Shown here in pieces: positions 16,876 to 26,028 of a stretch of DNA of 64,000 bases (positions are counted from its first letter, which is position 1; each line of letters begins with the position of its first letter). The DNA comes from Planctomycetota bacterium (GTDB lineage: Bacteria > Planctomycetota > UBA1135), in NCBI GenBank assembly GCA_026421205.1, contig JAPKBM010000002.1, forward strand, positions 1-64,000. The letters are read 5' to 3'. The translations under genes were made by a program, and so were the position numbers. A model generated the notes under the pieces. It did no database searches. It saw only the letters and a program-made list of their open reading frames with translations, and had not been told where the DNA came from.

Positions 16876-18105
16876 TTATAGCGCCTTTCTTGACGGCAGG
16901 GCTGCATTACTGACGAGCAGTCCGCATACGAGAGCTATGGCGGCCATCGCAGTTTGGAAAACACTTTCTATGCCTTGAAGTGCATCACCTTCCATGAGTG
17001 AAGTGATGGAAAGGAAGCCGAGTGCACCGGGGACGAGGAAAAGTAGGCCAGGAAGTCGGGTAGTTGAGGCTGGGCGTTGTGTGATTCTTGCTACTGCATT
17101 GCTGGCTGCACCTACGCAAAACGCTCCAAAGAATACACCCAGGAGTGGACCGAAGGCGTCTGTACCAAAACTCACGCCGAAAAAGCTCGCTGCGGAAACA
17201 AGAAAAACCCAACCCAAATCCCTTCTATCTACTTGAAAAAGAATCCCAATGGTCGTGGAGGCAATAGGAAGAATGGCGTAGAGAGTCCACTGGGGAAGGG
17301 GCAACGTTTCCATCGTTGGAAGTTCGCCAGCAAGCCCATGGCCAACCGTGCGTCCAAAGGCAACGCCAAATCCAATCATCAAGAAGGACAAGACGGCTGA
17401 CGCCAATCGAGCGGTTCCCGAAACTAAGTTTCTTGTGGCGAGTTCAGCGACGGCGACGGTCAAGGTAAAGCCGGGCACAAGAATAATGAGTCCGCCGAGT
17501 GTTGCCCGGTCGATGGAAATGGTGGTAAAAAAAGTAGCTCCAATAGTTGCTAAGAATGCCACGGTGAACCCACCTAAGGGCTCGAAGAGTCGACGAAGGG
17601 TTGGGCTGTATTTGCCGACTAGTGCTAACACCCCAAGCCCCACACCCGTCATTGTTGCCAAGAGGATTTCTGCAATCCCGCCGCCGAAGAACCGTGCTGC
17701 GCTACCGCTGGCAAAACCAAAAGAAAGGAGGGTGGTCCAAGTTCCATAGGGTGCCGGGGATTGCAGGATCTCTTTGAGTTTGCTGCGCCCTTCTCGTGGT
17801 GTGAGGTGAGCGTCGGCAACCTGATTGAACAGGGCATCTAATTGAGAAAGCCGTTGGAGGTGAATCTCATTGGAGTGCACGCGGTGGAGGGAGGGAATGG
17901 GGTCTTCTCCTTTTGCGTGAATGGACGTCATCAATGACGTGGGGGTGCTGAAAGACTCTCCGCAGAGGCCATAGACCTCGGTCAGCACGCGTAGCACCTC
18001 TTCAAGGCGGTGCGCCGGCGCTCCATAGGCGAGGAGTGCCTGACCGAGTTCTTGGCAGAAATGGACGGTTTCTGCTTGCGATGGGTTTTGTGGGAGAGGA
18101 TTCAT
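16876..18105 (-). CDS. ThrE-family threonine/serine exporter-like protein
   Basis: 409-aa membrane protein joining both halves of the ThrE/YjjP-YjjB family. The N-terminal soluble part has the family pattern LGQALLAYGAPAHRLEEVL and FSTPTSLMTSI. It is followed by about ten membrane helices, including LGGLIILVPGFTLTVAVAELA and FGVSFGTDAFGPLLGVFFGA, the two conserved repeat regions. Start ATG 18105 has GGGGAG 10 nt upstream and TAAAAT further up, a normal short leader. It is convergent with the porin gene and divergent from 18556. Confidence 0.85.
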   Translation of the reverse strand: MNPLPQNPSQAETVHFCQELGQALLAYGAPAHRLEEVLRVLTEVYGLCGESFSTPTSLMTSIHAKGEDPIPSLHRVHSNEIHLQRLSQLDALFNQVADAHLTPREGRSKLKEILQSPAPYGTWTTLLSFGFASGSAARFFGGGIAEILLATMTGVGLGVLALVGKYSPTLRRLFEPLGGFTVAFLATIGATFFTTISIDRATLGGLIILVPGFTLTVAVAELATRNLVSGTARLASAVLSFLMIGFGVAFGRTVGHGLAGELPTMETLPLPQWTLYAILPIASTTIGILFQVDRRDLGWVFLVSAASFFGVSFGTDAFGPLLGVFFGAFCVGAASNAVARITQRPASTTRLPGLLFLVPGALGFLSITSLMEGDALQGIESVFQTAMAAIALVCGLLVSNAALPSRKAL

Positions 18106-18555
18106 GAGCCGAACTCCCCATTTTAGAAAAAAATTGATTTCTTTGTCCGGTTAGATTCCATGGGGGACTGAAAGGAGTAAGGAACATGAGAAACAAGGGA
18201 ATGGACAGAGGATTGGGTCGCTGCGAGAAAGTGGCCGCCGTTGGGGGACGACGGCTCATCTCGCGGGACTGACCTGCAAGGGAATCACAGCCCACGGCCC
18301 AATCCGACCTCCTTTACTCCATTGAGTGGTGAAGTTGAGGTCAACCTTGAGGTCGTTCCTCGTTTAAAGGACATTATTCCTGTCCGATTGCTCTCCTTAC
18401 GTCACTGGTCCTCTATGCAAAGAGGAAACCAAAAAGATAAAAAATTACGTAAGCCCTTTACTGTAAATTACTTATGTGAAAACAAGGGCATTCCAGACAA
18501 AGGAAATTGCAAAAACCCCTCAACTCTGACAGAAGCTGTCCGCAAAGGGGTGGTC
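18106..18555. other. Non-coding region with TTAC-type repeats and one possible tiny ORF
   Basis: 450 bp between divergent genes. Three similar elements, TTACGTCA (about 18397), TTACGTAA (about 18445) and TTACTTAT (about 18469), lie before the gene at 18556 and could be regulator sites. A better-than-average tiny frame (18186-18272) is listed separately. Otherwise I see no gene; frames reading through this stretch into 18556 are unsupported. Confidence 0.45.
18186..18272 (+). CDS. Possible 28-aa peptide
   Basis: ATG 18186 has AAGGAG 8 nt upstream, one of the better ribosome-binding sites in the window. It encodes a basic 28-residue peptide (Arg/Gly/Lys rich) ending at TGA 18270-18272. No homology is recognised; it may be a leader peptide or chance. 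Confidence 0.2.
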   Translation: MRNKGMDRGLGRCEKVAAVGGRRLISRD

Positions 18556-19065
18556 ATGCCCCGCGCCCTCTCTCTTCTTACCCTCGTTCTCGGTGTCGTT
18601 TTCGGCTCCGGAAACCTCCTGACCGCCAGCTCTGGTGATAATCTGGATATTGCATCCATGACCCAGAAGGCCGAGTGGGTCAGTGAAATTGAAGTTCTAT
18701 CCAAAGAATGCGTCATGTTGCCCGACGGCAGCATCGAAACCCGACTCCTGGTTTCCAATTTGACCCCCATGAAGGGCACCATGGGCTCAACCGAAGAAAT
18801 TCGCATTCCAGGTGGTGAAGTCGCGGGGCGCGGCATGACACTGCCTGGGATGCCGAATTTTGAGGTCAACGAGCGCTACATCGTATTTTTAACACAAAAA
18901 AATGAGAAGCAATGGCGTTTGCCGGTCGATTTCAGCAAGGGCGCCTCTCGCGTTACCATAAAAGCAAGCGGTGAGCGTGTGGTCCTCCAAGGAGACCACG
19001 AAGGCCAAGTCCAAGTTCAGCGCTACGACGCCTATGTCAAACGCATCAACCAAGCCATCCGCTAA
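18556..19065 (+). CDS. Exported protein of unknown function preceding the matrixin gene
   Basis: 169 aa with a signal peptide (MPRALSLLTLVLGVVFGSG), then a compact beta-rich domain: KAEWVSEIEVLSKE, an RIPGGEVAGRGMTLPGMPNF loop, NERYIVFLTQKNEKQWRLP. I do not know a named family. The pattern (a region of concern, then a value that is read and rejected above a limit) cannot be translated to a function. The ATG at 18556 follows AAAGGGG. Its 3' end overlaps the next gene by 32 bp, so the two secreted proteins are made together. Confidence 0.65.
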   Translation: MPRALSLLTLVLGVVFGSGNLLTASSGDNLDIASMTQKAEWVSEIEVLSKECVMLPDGSIETRLLVSNLTPMKGTMGSTEEIRIPGGEVAGRGMTLPGMPNFEVNERYIVFLTQKNEKQWRLPVDFSKGASRVTIKASGERVVLQGDHEGQVQVQRYDAYVKRINQAIR

Positions 19066-21271
19066 GGGAATCCTCCTCAAAGGGGTTTTCCTCCTCGCCG
19101 CCTTCTGGCTAGGCACAGGAATTGCGGACGCCTATATCCGCATCGTCATCAATGGAAAAAACATCCATTGGGACACCAATCAAGTCACATGGAATTTTCA
19201 AGCCGACGGGTCCGCCGATATTACGGATGGATCCCTTGAAGCGGCCATGGAACACGCCTTTGAAAGTTGGGCTGGTGTGGACGGCACCGCATTACAACTC
19301 CAACGGGGAGCAGACACCACATCCCATAGCGTCAGCGGGTCTTCCCACATGGTGATGTTTGATGAAACCAATCAATCTGGTTGGTTTCCCGTAGGGTCAG
19401 GGATGGTGGCCGTCACACCCATCACTTACCGCACCTCAGACGGAAAAATACTAGACGCCGACATCCTGTTCAATGCGAGGGACTACACTTTTTCCACCGA
19501 CGGTAGCCCCGGAACCTTTGATGTACAAGATGTACTCACCCATGAGGTAGGGCACTTTATTGGTTTAGATCACTCGCCACTCCACGGTTCCACAATGTGG
19601 CCCTATGTGCAAGCTGGGCAGTGGTTGCATCGGTCTCTGTCGCATGACGATGAGGTGGGTGCCCTGGCTGTTTCCAATACGGGGGGGATTTCTCTTTTAA
19701 AGGGGAGAATCCTTGCTTCTGACTCCAGCGTTATTCGGGGTGCTTTGGTGTGTGTTGTTCTGGTCTCCGACGGCCGACTTATTGCGTCGGCGGCTACGGA
19801 TGCAACAGGGCGATTCACCATCAAAGGATTGCCGTTGGCAAACTACCATGTCTACACCACTCCCATTGAGGGCGGGATGACATCGGCAAACTTGTCGGGC
19901 AATGGGGCGGTGGACACGGACTTTGGCTTTGCCTTTTATGGAAGCTTCTCAAGTCCCGATGTCATTGCTATTGCTGGGTCCATGACCACGGATATCGGCG
20001 ATCTCACGGCTCCGAATGACGCGCAAATCAGAGATTCATTTGGATCTGCCATTGTGTTAGAGCAAGGCCAACAGAAAACGATTCCTATTTCCGGCGTGAA
20101 TTTCGACGCAGGCGACATGGTGGTTTCCGAACTTAGTCCGTACATTACCGTTTCCAATATTGTTTCTAGTTCCACCTATGTCAGCGCAAGGTTGCACGTC
20201 AGTGCCTCTTGCCCACCCGGTTTATATGACTTGTACCTTTCCGCTGGCAATGGGGAATATGAAGTTCTTCCGGGTGCTATTCAAGTGGCCGCCCCAGCAC
20301 CAGTGATTCAAAACATAAGCCCCACATTCGGCACCGTGGCCGGAGGGGATGAAGTACGTATTGACGGCACGGACTTTCAAGAGGGTGCTTGGGTTTTGGT
20401 CGGTGGCCGAGAAGCCACTTCGGTGAAAGTATTTGATTCAACCACCATTGGTTTTGAGTCACCCCAAGGAGATCCTGGCACGGTGAATATTCGTGTTGTG
20501 AATCCTGATGGCCGCCAAGTGATTGAAGAGGCCGCCTTCCTTTATTCATCTATTCCAACTCTCACGGGCTTGTTGCCGAAGGCGGGCCAGGTAGAGGGAG
20601 GAACTGATGTCCTCATGGTGGGGTCAGGATTTGCTCCAGGCATTACGGTGACCTTTGATGGAACTGCCGGCCAAGTTGTTTTATTGACATCCAATTTGAT
20701 TCGCGTAACCACACCCAGCCATCTTGCCGGCGTGGTCAGCTTGAATTTTGAAAACCCCGACGGCGCCTTCATGCATGCTTTCAATCGCTACACCTTTGTG
20801 GCCGACGCGGATCCAGAAATCAGCACCTTCACTCCAGATTTTGGAGGAGACCAAGGTGGAACGCTCGTTCGCCTTTTCGGAAAGAACTTTCCCCCGGGAA
20901 CGCGTATTAAGTTCGGCGTGGACCCCGTGACCGGGCAAGGGGGCCATTTTGCAGCCAGTGTAGAGATTCTCAGCGGTCGAGAAATCACCTCCATCACTCC
21001 CGGAGCCGTCCCAGCCGGTGCCTATGGATTGGTGGCCGAACTCCCCAACGGTCAGGCCGTTTTGGCGTCCACCAACTTCTCTTTTGATTCCACCTTTGAG
21101 AGCGGTGGTCCGTCCTCCAGTTCAGGCGGTTGCGCAGGAGCCATTGGCGTCGGTCATACACCGATTCGCAGTTTCTCCGACCTCTGGCGAAGTTTGACCG
21201 CAAGTTGGCCTTCCATTTCTATCAGCATTTTTGCGTGGATTCTCCTCCGCCGTTCTGCGCGCCGCCGGTAA
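19034..21271 (+). CDS. Matrixin-type metalloprotease with TIG domains and C-terminal sorting signal
   Basis: 745-aa secreted protein. After a membrane signal (LLKGVFLLAAFWLGTGIADA) comes a metzincin catalytic domain with THEVGHFIGLDHS (HExxHxxGxxH, about residues 169-180) and a downstream Met-turn-like STMWPYV. A carboxypeptidase-regulatory-like domain follows (LLKGRILASDSSVIRGALV), then three IPT/TIG domains (PVIQNISPTFGTVAGGDEV, IPTLTGLLPKAGQVEGGTDV, PEISTFTPDFGGDQGGTLV). The tail is Ser-rich, then GGCAGAIG, a hydrophobic helix and RRSARRR: a tripartite C-terminal processing signal like the CTERM classes. Start ATG 19034 lies inside the end of the preceding gene. Confidence 0.82.
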   Translation: MSNASTKPSAKGILLKGVFLLAAFWLGTGIADAYIRIVINGKNIHWDTNQVTWNFQADGSADITDGSLEAAMEHAFESWAGVDGTALQLQRGADTTSHSVSGSSHMVMFDETNQSGWFPVGSGMVAVTPITYRTSDGKILDADILFNARDYTFSTDGSPGTFDVQDVLTHEVGHFIGLDHSPLHGSTMWPYVQAGQWLHRSLSHDDEVGALAVSNTGGISLLKGRILASDSSVIRGALVCVVLVSDGRLIASAATDATGRFTIKGLPLANYHVYTTPIEGGMTSANLSGNGAVDTDFGFAFYGSFSSPDVIAIAGSMTTDIGDLTAPNDAQIRDSFGSAIVLEQGQQKTIPISGVNFDAGDMVVSELSPYITVSNIVSSSTYVSARLHVSASCPPGLYDLYLSAGNGEYEVLPGAIQVAAPAPVIQNISPTFGTVAGGDEVRIDGTDFQEGAWVLVGGREATSVKVFDSTTIGFESPQGDPGTVNIRVVNPDGRQVIEEAAFLYSSIPTLTGLLPKAGQVEGGTDVLMVGSGFAPGITVTFDGTAGQVVLLTSNLIRVTTPSHLAGVVSLNFENPDGAFMHAFNRYTFVADADPEISTFTPDFGGDQGGTLVRLFGKNFPPGTRIKFGVDPVTGQGGHFAASVEILSGREITSITPGAVPAGAYGLVAELPNGQAVLASTNFSFDSTFESGGPSSSSGGCAGAIGVGHTPIRSFSDLWRSLTASWPSISISIFAWILLRRSARRR

Positions 21272-21296
21272 GCCTCCCGAAGGCCGCGCGTCCTCT

Positions 21297-21302
21297 TAGA
21301 AT
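21297..21302 (+). promoter_or_regulatory. -10 element TAGAAT (leaderless GTG gene)
   Basis: TAGAAT ends 6 nt before the GTG at 21309, the same spacing as at pfp. There is no ribosome-binding site between. Confidence 0.5.
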
Positions 21303-21308
21303 TAGGCC

Positions 21309-22652
21309 GTGCGTGGAACTCTCCTCCTCCTCATTCTCCTTCTGACTTCGGCTTGCTCAAAACCGGCCTATGAAGGTCCGCCTATTTTGGTGATCGGCAT
21401 GGATGGCCTGGAGTGGTCGGTGATGGAAAAACTTTTAGACCAAGGAGAGCTTCCGCATTTTGCAAAGCTCATTCAAAAAGGAGTCGGCGCCAGCATCAGC
21501 ACGCACCAGCCAACCTACTCTCCTGTGCTGTGGACGACCATGGCTACAGGCAGAGAAAAAGAGGCGCATGGCGTTCCGCACTTTTTGCCCGTGGATCAAG
21601 GAGGCCGCCCGATTCCAGGAGGCTTGCCCTACACGTCCAACACACGCCGCGTTCCCGCCATTTGGAATCTTGCAGGAGATGCGGGACGCAAGGTCACCAG
21701 CGTGGCATGGTGGGTTTCTTGGCCTGCCGAAGTCGTGGAGCAAGGCCGGGTTGTGGCTTCATACGCAGCACAGGTTCAGGGGAACATTCTTTGGAAAGCA
21801 GGCGTTTGGGAAGAAGGTCTTCCTCAATTAACGTATCCCGAATCTCTCCAGAAATCATTGACGCCTTTGTTGGCGGATGGCACACCTCAAGGCCCTTTGC
21901 GTGCAGAATATGACGCACTCTTCGGAACGGTTCCCCGCAAAAAAGGTTGGGCTTTTCCAATCCAAAGAGATCAATTGTTTCGTGTTTCTTATCACGGAGA
22001 TAAAACGCACTATAAAATTGCACGCCAGCTTCTTCAAGAAGAAGTCAGTGATCTGAACATGGTGTACTTCGGCTTATCCGACGTGGCAGGTCATTTTTAT
22101 TGGAGATACCGAGAGCCCGGAAAGTTTGGTTATCCCGTTCCCCTGGAACATTCCAAATTGATGGGGGGGCATATTGATCAAGCCTATCGCGTGTTGGACG
22201 AATGGCTGGGCGGTTTGCTGGAAGATGTGTCAGAAGACACTTTGGTGATGGTGGTGAGTGACCACGGCATGCACGCGTCCAATCTCACAAAACCAAAACA
22301 CCCTCAATCCGGAGGCCACGAAGATTCCCCGGACGGCGTTTTCATCCTGGCAGGCCCTGGCGTTCAGGCGCAGGGTCTCTTGACCGCTGACGCCCGCCGC
22401 GTCGGCGATATCTTAGACCTGACGCCTACTTGGTTAGATTTTCTGGGCCTTCCCATCGGCACTGCCATGAAAGGGCACTCTCTGCGTGCCTTGATGACTT
22501 CGGCTTGGCAAGAGAGCCATGCATTATTGCCCCGTGATGCTGACTTAGGGGAGGGCTTTCGGGCGGCCACGCCTGCGTTAGAGCCTTCTACAAATGCCAA
22601 CGAACAGTTTTTGCAAGGCATCAAGGAAATGGGGTACATTGGTTCTGATTAA
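21309..22652 (+). CDS. Alkaline-phosphatase-superfamily lipoprotein (type I phosphodiesterase-like), paralogue 1
   Basis: 447-aa lipoprotein (lipobox LTSAC, Cys16). The metal-binding hydrolase fold of the nucleotide pyrophosphatase/phosphodiesterase group is visible: IGMDGLEWSVMEKLLDQGELP (first Asp), YSPVLWTTMATG (nucleophile Ser/Thr), FGLSDVAGHFYWRY, VSDHGM and GGHEDSPDGVFILAGPG. The product ends IKEMGYIGSD, a tail shared with the other two paralogues in the window. The natural substrate cannot be told from sequence. Starts at GTG 21309. Confidence 0.85.
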   Translation: MRGTLLLLILLLTSACSKPAYEGPPILVIGMDGLEWSVMEKLLDQGELPHFAKLIQKGVGASISTHQPTYSPVLWTTMATGREKEAHGVPHFLPVDQGGRPIPGGLPYTSNTRRVPAIWNLAGDAGRKVTSVAWWVSWPAEVVEQGRVVASYAAQVQGNILWKAGVWEEGLPQLTYPESLQKSLTPLLADGTPQGPLRAEYDALFGTVPRKKGWAFPIQRDQLFRVSYHGDKTHYKIARQLLQEEVSDLNMVYFGLSDVAGHFYWRYREPGKFGYPVPLEHSKLMGGHIDQAYRVLDEWLGGLLEDVSEDTLVMVVSDHGMHASNLTKPKHPQSGGHEDSPDGVFILAGPGVQAQGLLTADARRVGDILDLTPTWLDFLGLPIGTAMKGHSLRALMTSAWQESHALLPRDADLGEGFRAATPALEPSTNANEQFLQGIKEMGYIGSD

Positions 22653-22653
22653 C

Positions 22654-23124
22654 ATGTTTCAACGCATCCTTCTTGCTACGGATTTTTCGGATAATGCTCA
22701 TGGTGCTTGCGCTTGGGCAGAAAAACTCGCTCAAACTAACGACGGCACGGTGGTTTTAATCCATGCATTGGAAGATGACCTCGTTGCCACCGCACCCGTT
22801 TTTGCAGAATATATGGAAGCCGATGTTTTGGACGTAGGCCGTTACCGAGAAGGATTCCGTGCCGCCGCGAAACGTGCTTTAGAGGGGGTAGCGGATCGGA
22901 TGCGCTCTCGAGGGACCTCGGTTGAAACGCATTTATTAGAAAATGGAAAGCCCTCGGTCGCCATGGTGCAAGGGGCGCAGGATTTGAACTGCTCTGTCAT
23001 CGTGATGGCCACGCACGGGCGAGGCGGCATTGCCAAATTCCTTTTGGGCTCCACCGTGGAAAAAGTAGTAAGGATGGCAACGTGTCCAGTGTTGACCGTT
23101 CCTGAAGGTGAGGAGGTATCCTAA
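22654..23124 (+). CDS. Universal stress protein UspA family
   Basis: 156-aa cytoplasmic protein with the Usp fold: FQRILLATDFSDNA at the start and the ATP-binding THGRGGIAKFLLGSTVEKVV (G-2x-G-9x-G-S/T) before VLTVP. It starts one base after the stop of the phosphatase-like lipoprotein gene and overlaps nothing else of note. The partner gene suggests no specific stress signal. Confidence 0.9.
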   Translation: MFQRILLATDFSDNAHGACAWAEKLAQTNDGTVVLIHALEDDLVATAPVFAEYMEADVLDVGRYREGFRAAAKRALEGVADRMRSRGTSVETHLLENGKPSVAMVQGAQDLNCSVIVMATHGRGGIAKFLLGSTVEKVVRMATCPVLTVPEGEEVS

Positions 23125-23128
23125 TCCC

Positions 23129-23857
23129 ATGGCAGCCGCCTCCCCCGACGCCCTTCGTGCCCCGGTCCTTGCCTTTGATATTGAAGTTGCGGGGGTAGAG
23201 TGGGAGGAAGTTGATGAAGCCACACGTCACTACTTAATGGCACGGGAAAAGCGACGGAGCGGTGCCACGGATGTGGAATCCATCCAACATCGCTTAGCGC
23301 TGGTACGCGGGTTGGGTCGGGTTGTTTCCATTGCCATGTGGAATTTGGATAAAGACTCCGGCGCAGTTTTGGTGCACGGCAGTGGGAACAAATGGGATGA
23401 CTTCGACCCCATTCCAGGCAGTAAGGTTTGGCGCGGCAATGAACGGGAAATGTTGACTGAGTTTTGGCGTTTGGCCAAAGACTGGGGCACCGTAGTGACT
23501 TATAACGGTCGCTCTTATGACGGTCCTGTACTCATGACACGCTCCGCCATGTTGGATGTGGTGCCTTCCCGTCAACTTTGCGGTTATCGCTACAGCATTC
23601 GTGATCATTGTGATTTGATGGAAGTCATGAACTTTCAAGGCGCGGCCAGAGAAAGCTATTCCCTGGATTATTGGTGCCGACGTTTCGGGGTAGAATCACC
23701 TAAGGGAAAGATGGATGGTTCCATGGTGGCGCAAAAAGCCCGCAACGGCCACTACGACGATATTGCAGAGTATTGCCTCAGAGACACGCGTGCCACCGCC
23801 GACTTATTCCGACGGGTCCGAAGCACCCTCGTCCCGCTTTTCGCACAATCGCGGTGA
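23129..23857 (+). CDS. Predicted 3'-5' exonuclease (DnaQ/PolB-like RNase H fold)
   Basis: 242 aa. The DEDD-type motifs are VLAFDIEVAG (Asp, Glu), VVTYNGRSYDGPVL (Exo II Asp) and YCLRDTRATADLFRRV (Exo III Asp). This matches the stand-alone PolB-like exonuclease domain family. The ATG at 23129 has AGGAGG 12 nt upstream; a GTG at 23108 is less likely. The stop overlaps the GTG of the next gene (GTGA). Probably a DNA or RNA trimming enzyme; the role is not fixed by context. Confidence 0.8.
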   Translation: MAAASPDALRAPVLAFDIEVAGVEWEEVDEATRHYLMAREKRRSGATDVESIQHRLALVRGLGRVVSIAMWNLDKDSGAVLVHGSGNKWDDFDPIPGSKVWRGNEREMLTEFWRLAKDWGTVVTYNGRSYDGPVLMTRSAMLDVVPSRQLCGYRYSIRDHCDLMEVMNFQGAARESYSLDYWCRRFGVESPKGKMDGSMVAQKARNGHYDDIAEYCLRDTRATADLFRRVRSTLVPLFAQSR

Positions 23858-24945
23858 TTGTCCGCCGGGCGTATTTCCGAGAAATCCTTCTCCACTTTGC
23901 TTTTGTGCTGGGTGGAGTTCTTTTCTTATTGGCGCTTGGCGCAGCGGTACGGGCGTCGGCGACAGCCCAGGGAGCCCCACTTTGGGTTGCTTTGGCCTTG
24001 GTCCCGCTCCTGGTGGGAAACGCGCTTCCTTATTTCTTCCCCGTGACTTTGGCTACGTCGGTGGTTTTAACTTATGGGCGTATGGCCGCCGACGGCGAAG
24101 AAATGGCTTTGCGCAGTGCCGGCATTCATCCCATGCGTTTGGCACAGCCGGCGCTGATGGCGGGGCTCTTACTGGCGGTGGTCAGTTACCCCGCAACGTC
24201 GGTGGTCCTCCCTAAAGTCTTTCATGCCATGCGGTCCATGACGCAACAGGCACAGTTAGCGACTTTGGAAAACACTAATCCCGGCGCCAGTGCGTTGCAT
24301 TTCCGAGGCATGCACTTGCTCTGGAAATCTCGCGGAGAGCAGGGTGCGTTTCGTGACGTGCTACTTACTCTGGACGGGCGGCTGGACCCTTCGGCGCGCG
24401 GTGGGCTTCGGGTGCGTGCGGATGAAGCCCGCATGGATTTGATTGAGGAGCAATTGGTTTTCCGTTTCGAAGGGATGCGCACCTTTAGTGAGTCCGACGG
24501 CGATTCCGCCTGGTCTTCTCGGAATTCCGGTACCACATATCTCCGTGTAAATCTGGAAGAGCTTTCTGCGGAATCTACGTTGCCAAGTCATCTCGTGAAA
24601 ATATACACCTCAGGAGAACTAAGAGAGAAATTACGTACAGAAAAAATAAAGCCGGATTTGGCTCGGCGTTATCGATTTGTTTTGTGGCAACGATGGGCCA
24701 TGGCCTTCGCTTCTCTGCCGGTTGCCCTGCTCGGTGCCTTATTGGGTTGGCGATTACGCAAAGGAGGGTTCTTGACGGCATTTTCTGCTGCTTTGGGCGC
24801 ACTTTTGGTGGTGTACTATCCTTTGCATTATTTAGGGGAATCCTTGTCTCAATTGGGGAATCTTTCTCCGTTCCTTGCCGCTTGGCTCCCAACTTTGGGC
24901 TTGGCTGGATTCGTGGGCGGGCTTTATGCTTGGAGGAAAGGATGA
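23854..24945 (+). CDS. lptF: LptF/LptG-family LPS-transport permease (first copy)
   Basis: 363-aa inner-membrane permease of the YjgP/YjgQ family. The N-terminal helices (ILLHFAFVLGGVLFLLALGAA; FFPVTLATSVVLTYGRMAADGEEMALRSAGI) include the conserved coupling-helix segment ahead of the LptB ATPase contact. A periplasmic beta-jellyroll fills about 130-265, then three C-terminal helices (WAMAFASLPVALLGALLGW). Starts at GTG 23854 in a GTGA overlap and ends in an ATGA overlap with the second permease. Together they would form the membrane core of the LPS exporter; lptB is not here. Confidence 0.88.
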   Translation: MIVRRAYFREILLHFAFVLGGVLFLLALGAAVRASATAQGAPLWVALALVPLLVGNALPYFFPVTLATSVVLTYGRMAADGEEMALRSAGIHPMRLAQPALMAGLLLAVVSYPATSVVLPKVFHAMRSMTQQAQLATLENTNPGASALHFRGMHLLWKSRGEQGAFRDVLLTLDGRLDPSARGGLRVRADEARMDLIEEQLVFRFEGMRTFSESDGDSAWSSRNSGTTYLRVNLEELSAESTLPSHLVKIYTSGELREKLRTEKIKPDLARRYRFVLWQRWAMAFASLPVALLGALLGWRLRKGGFLTAFSAALGALLVVYYPLHYLGESLSQLGNLSPFLAAWLPTLGLAGFVGGLYAWRKG

Positions 24946-26018
24946 GCTTCGGCCGATTTGATCGTTACGTGTTTTTCACCTTCCTTCGGTATTGGGTGGT
25001 GGTAGGACTTGCGATCCTTTCTTTGTTTTCCGTTTTGGACTTTTTGGGGAAGGCGGATGAAATTGGACGTGGCATAGAAAATGCGGAGAAGACCGGAGCT
25101 ACGGTTTGGCTTGCGTTGCAGTATTATTTGTGGAGTCTTCCATTTTTACTGGTTCAATTTGCTCCGTTCTTGACGGTGCTTGCCGGCATTGCCACGGTGC
25201 TTCAGTTACGACGCACCCAAGAATGGACTCCAGTTTTGACGGCGGGGCAATCCACATGGCGTTCTTTCCGTCCTATGTTGACCGCCGCAATTCTTTTAGG
25301 CTTGGTGGTCTTCGGCGTCCGCGAAGTGGGCTTTTCCATTGCCCAACCTCATCGCATGGAAGCGCACGACCCCTTCTTTCGAGATCGGCCGTGGGAGGCT
25401 CGGGATTTGTGGGCGCGCGGGGCGCAAGACACTCGACTTCATGCAATCCGTTTTGTGCCGGGAAATCCTCCCATCATGCATGGTCTTGAGGTGTATTCCG
25501 TGGATCATGAAGGCCGAGACCACCTACTCCGCGCGGAGAAGGCAATATGGTCGGGAACACGGTGGGATTTACAGGGAGCTTCCTACATTGTGGCAGGCAT
25601 GACTGAAGCCACACCCACGGTATTCCAAGTCGAAGGTTTGGAGCCGTCGGCTTTATTAGTTTTCCATTATCGAGACCGCCAGCCGTTGGAATTGACTCGA
25701 GGGCAGCTCTTGTCCTTGCTGGTGAGAGACCCTCATGACCGGCAAGCGGCGACTCTGGCCTGGAATTTCTTGTTTTCACCCTTAGCCCATGTGCTTTTAC
25801 TGCTCTTGGGGCTCCCTTTCGTTCTCCGGTTTGACCGAAGTTCTTCCATGGAAGGCGTGGCCATAGGCCTTCTTCTCTGCGCTTTGTTCTTTGTGGGAGA
25901 TCTTATTTTTGTGGATTTGGGCACGAGGGGCGTCCTAGCGCCGTGGTTGGCTGGTTCTGGATCGGTCTTACTTTTTGGTTCCCTCGGATGGGTTGCGGCG
26001 GACCGCCTGCCGACGTAA
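24942..26018 (+). CDS. lptG: LptF/LptG-family LPS-transport permease (second copy)
   Basis: 358 aa. It opens FGRFDRYVFFTFLRYWVVVGLAILSLF, the typical LptG start, has the cytosolic RRTQEWTPVLTAGQS segment, a periplasmic beta domain and C-terminal helices (FSPLAHVLLLLLGLPFVLRF). ATG 24942 overlaps the stop of the first permease. The gene ends with three consecutive TAA stops (26016-26024). The longer upstream frame is antisense-like and rejected. Which copy is F and which is G is my reading of order and N-terminus. Confidence 0.87.
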   Translation: MSFGRFDRYVFFTFLRYWVVVGLAILSLFSVLDFLGKADEIGRGIENAEKTGATVWLALQYYLWSLPFLLVQFAPFLTVLAGIATVLQLRRTQEWTPVLTAGQSTWRSFRPMLTAAILLGLVVFGVREVGFSIAQPHRMEAHDPFFRDRPWEARDLWARGAQDTRLHAIRFVPGNPPIMHGLEVYSVDHEGRDHLLRAEKAIWSGTRWDLQGASYIVAGMTEATPTVFQVEGLEPSALLVFHYRDRQPLELTRGQLLSLLVRDPHDRQAATLAWNFLFSPLAHVLLLLLGLPFVLRFDRSSSMEGVAIGLLLCALFFVGDLIFVDLGTRGVLAPWLAGSGSVLLFGSLGWVAADRLPT

Positions 26019-26028
26019 TAATAAGGGC

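Noticed and set aside
26016-26024. AATAAT as a promoter of the TPR lipoprotein gene
   Set aside because: The sequence is explained by three consecutive TAA stops of lptG, and the gene is 10 bp away in the same operon.
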